Part shown: positions 59,212 to 64,000 of the stretch, in pieces | Layout of the letters: every line of letters begins with the position of its first letter | Numbering within the stretch: the stretch's first letter is position 1 | Assembly (NCBI GenBank): GCA_900313005.1 | Contig: ONZJ01000002.1 | Coordinates: forward strand, 2,186,996 to 2,250,995 | Length of the DNA stretch: 64,000 nt | DNA from: Rhodobacteraceae bacterium EL129 | GTDB taxonomy: Bacteria; Pseudomonadota; Alphaproteobacteria; Rhodobacterales; Rhodobacteraceae | Direction of reading: 5' to 3' | Program-made: the position numbers and the translations under genes | Notes under the pieces: generated by a model | Database searches by the model: none | What the model saw: the letters and a program-made list of their open reading frames with translations, nothing else | What the model was told of the DNA's origin: nothing

Positions 59212-62200
59212 ATGACCACTGATATCCGTGACACCATCGAAGCCAACACATACGCCGACGAGACAGCGGCGCTAGAGCGCCTGATCGCGTCGGCTGAGTT
59301 GAGCGAGGAAGACCGCAAGAGGATTTCAGAACGCGGCGCTGATCTGGTGCGCTCGATCCGCGGGCAGTCAAACCCCGGCCTGATGGAAGTTTTTCTGGCA
59401 GAGTACGGGCTGAGCACGGATGAAGGCATCGCCCTGATGTGTCTGGCCGAAGCCCTGTTGCGTGTGCCTGATGCGGAAACCATTGATGCGCTGATCGAAG
59501 ACAAGATTGCGCCGTCTGACTGGGGCAAGCACATGGGGCACTCGACCTCGTCGCTGGTCAATGCCTCGACCTGGGCGCTGATGCTGACAGGCAAAGTATT
59601 GAAAGACGAAGACGCAGGCGTCGTGGGCCATCTGCGCGGTGCGATCAAACGTCTGGGCGAGCCGGTGATCCGCACGGCTGTCGCCCGTGCGATGAAAGAA
59701 ATGGGTCGCCAGTTTGTGTTGGGTGAAACCATCGTGAGCGCGATGGAGCGGGCCTCGAAAATGGAGGCCAAGGGATACACCTACTCCTACGACATGCTGG
59801 GCGAGGCTGCGCGCACCGATGCGGACGCAACCCGCTATCATCTGGCCTACAGCCGGGCGATCACAGCCATTTCCAATGCTTGCACGCATAAGGACATTGC
59901 TAAGAACCCCGGGATTTCGGTTAAACTGTCGGCGCTGCACCCGCGCTATGAGGTCGCCCAGCGCGACCAGGTGATGAATATACTCATGCCGCGCCTAAGA
60001 TCCTTGGCCATGCTGGCAAAATCCGCCGGTATGGGTCTGAACATTGACGCCGAAGAAGCCGACCGCCTGTCGCTGTCGCTTGACGTGATCGAGGCCACGC
60101 TGTCCGAGCCATCCTTGGCCGGATGGGATGGCTTTGGCGTGGTGGTTCAGTCTTACGGTCAGCGCGCAGGCTATACGCTGGATTATCTGTATGATCTGGC
60201 CTCCAAGCTGGATCGCAAGATCATGGTTCGGTTGGTGAAAGGTGCCTATTGGGACACCGAGGTGAAACTGGCCCAGGTGCAAGGCATAGACGGTTTTCCG
60301 GTGTTCACGGCAAAACCGGCGACAGATATTTCCTATATCTCGAACGCGCGGAAACTACTGCGCATGACCGACCGGATTTACCCGCAGTTTGCCACGCATA
60401 ATGCGCATACCGTGGCGGCGATCATCGACATGGCCGAAGATAAGGAAGCCTACGAATTCCAGCGCCTGCACGGCATGGGCGAGGCCTTGCACAACATCGT
60501 CATGCAGGAAAACGGCACCCGCTGCCGGGTCTATGCTCCGGTGGGGGCGCATCGCGATTTGTTGGCCTATCTGGTGCGGCGCTTGTTGGAAAACGGTGCG
60601 AACTCCAGCTTTGTGAACCAGATCGTGGACGAGGACGTCCCACCCGAGGTCGTGGCCCGCTGTCCGTTTGAGGCCATCAAAGGCGTGAACTCGCAACTGA
60701 CCAAGGGGCCGGACATGTATCAGCCCGAACGGGTCAATTCCAAAGGGTTCGATCTGCGCCACCAACCCACGCTGGATGCGATTGACGCCGCGCGTGCGCC
60801 ATTCCTGACCCACAGCTGGTCCGCCGCACCGTTGCTGGCCTCCAAGGCCAAGCCGAACAAAGCCGAACCCGTGGCGAACCCCGGCAACCCGTCGGATCAA
60901 CCGGGCACCGTGGCCACGGTACGCCCGGCAGATGTCGAAACCGCACTGAAGGCCGCCACGCCTTGGGCCGCGACCCCGGCACAGCGCCAAGAGGTCCTGA
61001 ACCGCGCGGCTGACCTGTATGAGGCAAACTTTGGCGAGCTGTTTGCCCTGCTGGCGCGTGAAGCCGGCAAAACCCAGCTGGATGCGGTCGCCGAACTGCG
61101 TGAAGCGGTTGATTTCATGCGCTATTACGGCGCCAATGCACCCGAAACCCCGGCTGTGGGTGTGTTCACCTGCATCAGCCCGTGGAACTTCCCGCTGGCG
61201 ATCTTCTCGGGTCAAATATCTGCGGCCCTGGCCGCAGGCAATGCCGTGCTGTCCAAACCCGCCGAGCAGACACCGCTGATTGCCTACCGCGCAATCCAGT
61301 TGATGCACGAGGCCGGAGTGCCCAAGACGGCTCTGCAACTATTGCCCGGTGCGGGAGACGTTGGCGCTGCATTGACGTCGGACGCGCGGATTGGTGGGGT
61401 GGCCTTTACCGGATCAACCGAGACGGCAATGAAAATCCGCACTGCCATGTCCAAATCAATGGCACCCGGCGCACCATTGCTGGCGGAAACCGGAGGTCTG
61501 AACGCGATGATCGTGGACAGCACCGCCCTGCCCGAACAGGCCGTGCAAGCCATTGTCGAAAGTGCGTTCCAGTCTGCAGGACAGCGGTGTTCCGCCCTGC
61601 GGTGTCTCTATGTGCAAGAGGACATCGCCGAGACGTTCACCGAAATGCTGACCGGGGCCATGGACGCCCTGCGGTTGGGCAACCCTTGGGATTTGAGCAC
61701 CGATTGCGGCCCGGTTATTGACGACGAGGCCCATCGCGGTATCGCCGACCATATCCAAACCGCCCGCGCCGAAGGGCGACTGGTGCACGAAATCCCAACG
61801 CCCAACACCGGCACCTTCATCGCGCCCACTTTGATCCGGGTGAACGGCATCGCCGACATGCAGCGCGAGATCTTTGGGCCCGTACTGCATATGGCGTCCT
61901 TCAAGTCGCATGAGCTGGACGATGTGATTGATGCGATCAATGCGACTGGATACGGGCTGACCTTCGGCCTGATGACCCGGATTGATGACCGGGTCGAACA
62001 TGTCACCCAGCGCGTGCAGGCGGGCAATCACTATGTGAACCGCAACCAGATCGGGGCAATCGTGGGCAGCCAGCCCTTTGGGGGCGAAGGCCTGTCCGGG
62101 ACTGGCCCCAAAGCGGGTGGACCGCATTATCTGGCACGGTTCGTGGCGCATGATGCACCTGCCGCACGTGGCGGTTGGGACAGCGAGATGCCACTGAGCA

Positions 62201-62637
62201 CGCTAAAAGACGCCATCGCACAGGCCAATGCCGCGCCTAAAGTGCCACAAGCCGATCTGGTGCTGCCCGGCCCGACAGGCGAATCCAACCGTCTGACGGC
62301 ACGCCCGCGGGATGTCATGCTGTGCATGGGCCCCGGTGCGGACGCGGCCGAGGCGCAAGCCAATGCGGTCAAGACCCTGGGCGGGATTGCCGTTCAGGCC
62401 ACAGGCCATATCCCCGCCGAAGTACTCACCAAACTGGACGATATCTCGGGCGCGCTCTACTGGGCCGACGATGAAACCGCGCAGGCTCTGGTGCAGGCTC
62501 TGGCCGCACGTGCAGGCCCGATCACTCCGCTGATCACCGGGCTCCCCGATGCCGGTCATGTGCTGCATGAACGCCATGTGTGCGTGGATACCACGGCAGC
62601 GGGCGGCAACGCGGCCTTGCTGGGCGGGATGGCTTGA
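59212..62637 (+). CDS. putA: Bifunctional proline dehydrogenase / P5C dehydrogenase
   Basis: A 1141-residue PutA. The flavin-dependent proline dehydrogenase half ends near residue 500. The aldehyde-dehydrogenase half carries VGVFTCISPWNFPLAI, the catalytic Glu in LAETGG, and the catalytic Cys in SAGQRCSALRC. It oxidises proline to glutamate with electrons to quinone and NAD+. The N-terminus lacks a ribbon-helix-helix DNA-binding domain, consistent with separate control by the divergent Lrp protein. ATG at 59212 follows AGAAGG. Confidence 0.96.
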   Translation: MTTDIRDTIEANTYADETAALERLIASAELSEEDRKRISERGADLVRSIRGQSNPGLMEVFLAEYGLSTDEGIALMCLAEALLRVPDAETIDALIEDKIAPSDWGKHMGHSTSSLVNASTWALMLTGKVLKDEDAGVVGHLRGAIKRLGEPVIRTAVARAMKEMGRQFVLGETIVSAMERASKMEAKGYTYSYDMLGEAARTDADATRYHLAYSRAITAISNACTHKDIAKNPGISVKLSALHPRYEVAQRDQVMNILMPRLRSLAMLAKSAGMGLNIDAEEADRLSLSLDVIEATLSEPSLAGWDGFGVVVQSYGQRAGYTLDYLYDLASKLDRKIMVRLVKGAYWDTEVKLAQVQGIDGFPVFTAKPATDISYISNARKLLRMTDRIYPQFATHNAHTVAAIIDMAEDKEAYEFQRLHGMGEALHNIVMQENGTRCRVYAPVGAHRDLLAYLVRRLLENGANSSFVNQIVDEDVPPEVVARCPFEAIKGVNSQLTKGPDMYQPERVNSKGFDLRHQPTLDAIDAARAPFLTHSWSAAPLLASKAKPNKAEPVANPGNPSDQPGTVATVRPADVETALKAATPWAATPAQRQEVLNRAADLYEANFGELFALLAREAGKTQLDAVAELREAVDFMRYYGANAPETPAVGVFTCISPWNFPLAIFSGQISAALAAGNAVLSKPAEQTPLIAYRAIQLMHEAGVPKTALQLLPGAGDVGAALTSDARIGGVAFTGSTETAMKIRTAMSKSMAPGAPLLAETGGLNAMIVDSTALPEQAVQAIVESAFQSAGQRCSALRCLYVQEDIAETFTEMLTGAMDALRLGNPWDLSTDCGPVIDDEAHRGIADHIQTARAEGRLVHEIPTPNTGTFIAPTLIRVNGIADMQREIFGPVLHMASFKSHELDDVIDAINATGYGLTFGLMTRIDDRVEHVTQRVQAGNHYVNRNQIGAIVGSQPFGGEGLSGTGPKAGGPHYLARFVAHDAPAARGGWDSEMPLSTLKDAIAQANAAPKVPQADLVLPGPTGESNRLTARPRDVMLCMGPGADAAEAQANAVKTLGGIAVQATGHIPAEVLTKLDDISGALYWADDETAQALVQALAARAGPITPLITGLPDAGHVLHERHVCVDTTAAGGNAALLGGMA

Positions 62638-62668
62638 CCTCTCCCGTCCTTGGCTTCAAGGTCGCGCC

Positions 62669-63415
62669 ATGTTTCCGATCCGTGACCATAACCCTTCGGG
62701 GCGCACGCCGTATGTGACTTATGCTTTGATGGCCATCAATATCGTGGTCTTTCTCAGCTATGTGTCGATGTTCAACGACCCGCGCGCCATCAACGCGTTC
62801 TTTTACGAGTGGGCGATGATGCCTGTTCTGGTCACCACAGAGGGCACTTATGATACGCTGATCACGTCGATGTTCCTACATGGCGGCTGGATGCACCTTG
62901 CGGGTAACATGCTGTTTTTGTGGATCTTTGGCGACAATATGGAAGACGAGATGGGCCATGTGCCCTATCTTTTGTTCTACATGGCGGCGGGCATCGGAGC
63001 GGGGCTGACCCATGTGATTGCAGGCCCCTACAGTCAAGTTCCCACAGTTGGGGCCTCGGGGGCAATTGCTGGAGTTATGGGAGGGTATCTTCTGCTCTTC
63101 CCCAAGGCGAAAGTCGACATCCTGCTGATTTTGATCATCCTGGTTCGCATCATTCCGGTGCCTGCCTGGATCATGCTGGCATTGTGGTTTGGCATCCAGA
63201 TATTTGGCGGCCTCGGGGCGGATCCCACCACAGGCGGCGTGGCCTATTGGGCGCACGCGGGTGGGTTTATTGTGGGGCTCGCTTTGACCATTCCCCTGTT
63301 TCTTCGGCGCGGTGGAACAGCCTTTTGGAACCAAACCGACGGGCATCCGCCACATCCTGAAGCCACATATCCTTATGTCGAAAGCCGCATTCCCAAGATC
63401 AAAAGAAAGAGGTGA
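62669..63415 (+). CDS. Rhomboid-family intramembrane serine protease
   Basis: A 248-residue rhomboid with about six transmembrane helices. It has the HxxxN region (MFLHGGWMHLAGNMLFLW), the serine motif GASGAIAG and the catalytic His in WAHAGGFIVG. It cleaves substrate transmembrane segments in the inner membrane. ATG at 62669; the open frame upstream overlaps the end of putA in another frame and is rejected. The putA stop is 31 bases before. Confidence 0.92.
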   Translation: MFPIRDHNPSGRTPYVTYALMAINIVVFLSYVSMFNDPRAINAFFYEWAMMPVLVTTEGTYDTLITSMFLHGGWMHLAGNMLFLWIFGDNMEDEMGHVPYLLFYMAAGIGAGLTHVIAGPYSQVPTVGASGAIAGVMGGYLLLFPKAKVDILLILIILVRIIPVPAWIMLALWFGIQIFGGLGADPTTGGVAYWAHAGGFIVGLALTIPLFLRRGGTAFWNQTDGHPPHPEATYPYVESRIPKIKRKR

Positions 63416-63420
63416 ATGTC

Positions 63421-63777
63421 GTGAAGACAACCTGCCATTGCGGCGCGGTTGAGCTGCGCGTTCACTTGCCGGGTGGTTTGCAAGATGCCCGCCGTTGCGA
63501 TTGCAGCTTTTGCAAGCGACGTGCAGCGCCCAATGTGTCGGTGCCGCTGGTCGCACTTGAGGTGGTCAAAGGTGCGGATAAGCTGACGCTTTACACTTTC
63601 AACACAGGAACCGCGCAACACTATTTTTGTTCGGTCTGTGGGATATACACACACCACCAGCGGCGCTCTAACCCCAATGAATTTGGGGTGAACCTGGGCA
63701 CATTCGATGGTGTGAACCCAGCTGAGTTTGAGCCGATGCCCTGGCATGACGGGCAAAACCATCCGTCAGACCGCTGA
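63421..63777 (+). CDS. GFA-family glutathione-dependent formaldehyde-activating-like enzyme
   Basis: A 118-residue zinc protein of the GFA/Mss4-like fold: CHCGAVEL, CDCSFCKRR and CSVCGIYTHHQRR, giving two zinc sites. Related enzymes activate formaldehyde with glutathione or serve as S-transferases; the substrate here is open. GTG at 63421 (with GAGGTG in front) is preferred to the GTG at 63412 that overlaps the rhomboid stop. It is probably cotranscribed with the rhomboid gene. Confidence 0.85.
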   Translation: MKTTCHCGAVELRVHLPGGLQDARRCDCSFCKRRAAPNVSVPLVALEVVKGADKLTLYTFNTGTAQHYFCSVCGIYTHHQRRSNPNEFGVNLGTFDGVNPAEFEPMPWHDGQNHPSDR

Positions 63778-63812
63778 TCCGAAGCGAGGTCGCCCAAATG
63801 GGCGGACAAGCG

Positions 63813-64000
63813 TTACTGGTTGCGGACCACTTTTGAGAATTTGTTGAAGATCGCCTCGTTCGCGCAGATCACATCACCGTCTTCCAGGATGTTTCCGCCG
63901 GGGTTCAGCGGTTCAATCAACCCGCCAGCTTCCTTGACGATCAACACGCCCGCGGCCATGTCCCAAGCGTTCAGGCGGCGCTCCCAGAACCCATCGTAGC
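63813..64000 (-). CDS. Inositol monophosphatase family protein (partial)
   Basis: Only the last about 62 residues are inside the window: GYDGFWERRLNAWDMAAG, VLIVKEAGGLIEP, then a short tail and TAA at 63813-63815. WDMAAG is the metal-ligand Asp motif of the inositol monophosphatase/SuhB family. The gene continues beyond 64000. Convergent with the GFA gene. Confidence 0.9.
   Translation of the reverse strand, partial: YDGFWERRLNAWDMAAGVLIVKEAGGLIEPLNPGGNILEDGDVICANEAIFNKFSKVVRNQ

Noticed and set aside
1-64000. CRISPR arrays
   Set aside because: No array of regularly spaced identical repeats was seen; the repeats present are degenerate, intergenic and not evenly spaced.

Overview
The window reads as a chromosomal (or chromid) segment of a marine alphaproteobacterium, most likely a roseobacter-group Rhodobacterales. 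The reasons are the gene families present: DUF3572, DUF983, an EF-hand/ECF sigma unit, PutA with a divergent Lrp regulator, H-NOX paired with a diguanylate cyclase, MttB-family methyltransferases and a D-cysteine desulfhydrase/CuyA-like lyase. The moderately GC-rich codon use and the type 1 MetG fit as well. No 16S rRNA is present, so the genus is not claimed.

Layout. (1) 1-3.5 kb: a LysR regulator cut by the window edge faces a three-gene oxidative cluster (CmcJ-like oxidoreductase, short-chain dehydrogenase, 2OG-Fe(II)-type oxygenase) that ends in a strong hairpin. (2) 4.8-11 kb: a copper-handling island, all on the minus strand: His-rich secreted protein, small lipoprotein, TolC-type lipoprotein, multicopper oxidase, cupredoxin-CusF fusion, c-type cytochrome, glutaredoxin-MauE fusion and a second c-type cytochrome. 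(3) 11.8-18 kb: scattered single genes (beta-propeller glycosidase-like protein, AraC/GyrI regulator, MDR oxidoreductase, glutaminase, PLP-dependent lyase). They are separated by gaps carrying a degenerate dispersed repeat of roughly 80-100 bp.

(4) 18-34.7 kb: the accessory core. It holds a nuclease-like hypothetical, a serine recombinase module (DUF3489/DUF2924/recombinase), an IS3 remnant, orphan small genes, a two-gene operon encoding a 925-aa Het-C-domain protein and a 1214-aa unknown partner, a phage-island-like DUF5681 plus ParB/methyltransferase pair, a divergent XRE/ImmA-IrrE pair, and a cluster of TTCCCTGTT repeats. The Het-C pair is my best candidate for an undescribed system. (5) 34.7-39.5 kb: membrane and polysaccharide-type genes (acyltransferase, EpsG-like, multi-pass protein) among IS3 and gene remnants, lower in GC than the surroundings.

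(6) 39.6-64 kb: ordinary roseobacter-like chromosome. It contains AguB-type amidase, H-NOX plus diguanylate cyclase, an MttB-family methyltransferase, EamA transporters, HAD phosphatase, a PleD-like cyclase, an EF-hand/ECF sigma/anti-sigma/metal-sensor unit, Nudix, a mini GT51 protein, aldo/keto reductase, YceI, MFS, methionyl-tRNA synthetase, tRNA-Leu(UAA), a TPR protein, PutR/PutA, rhomboid protease, GFA enzyme and a partial inositol monophosphatase. Two c-di-GMP synthases lie within 6 kb; the H-NOX homologue lacks the usual proximal heme histidine and the PleD-like receiver lacks its phospho-acceptor aspartate.

All functional calls are from reading the translated sequence. No database search was run.
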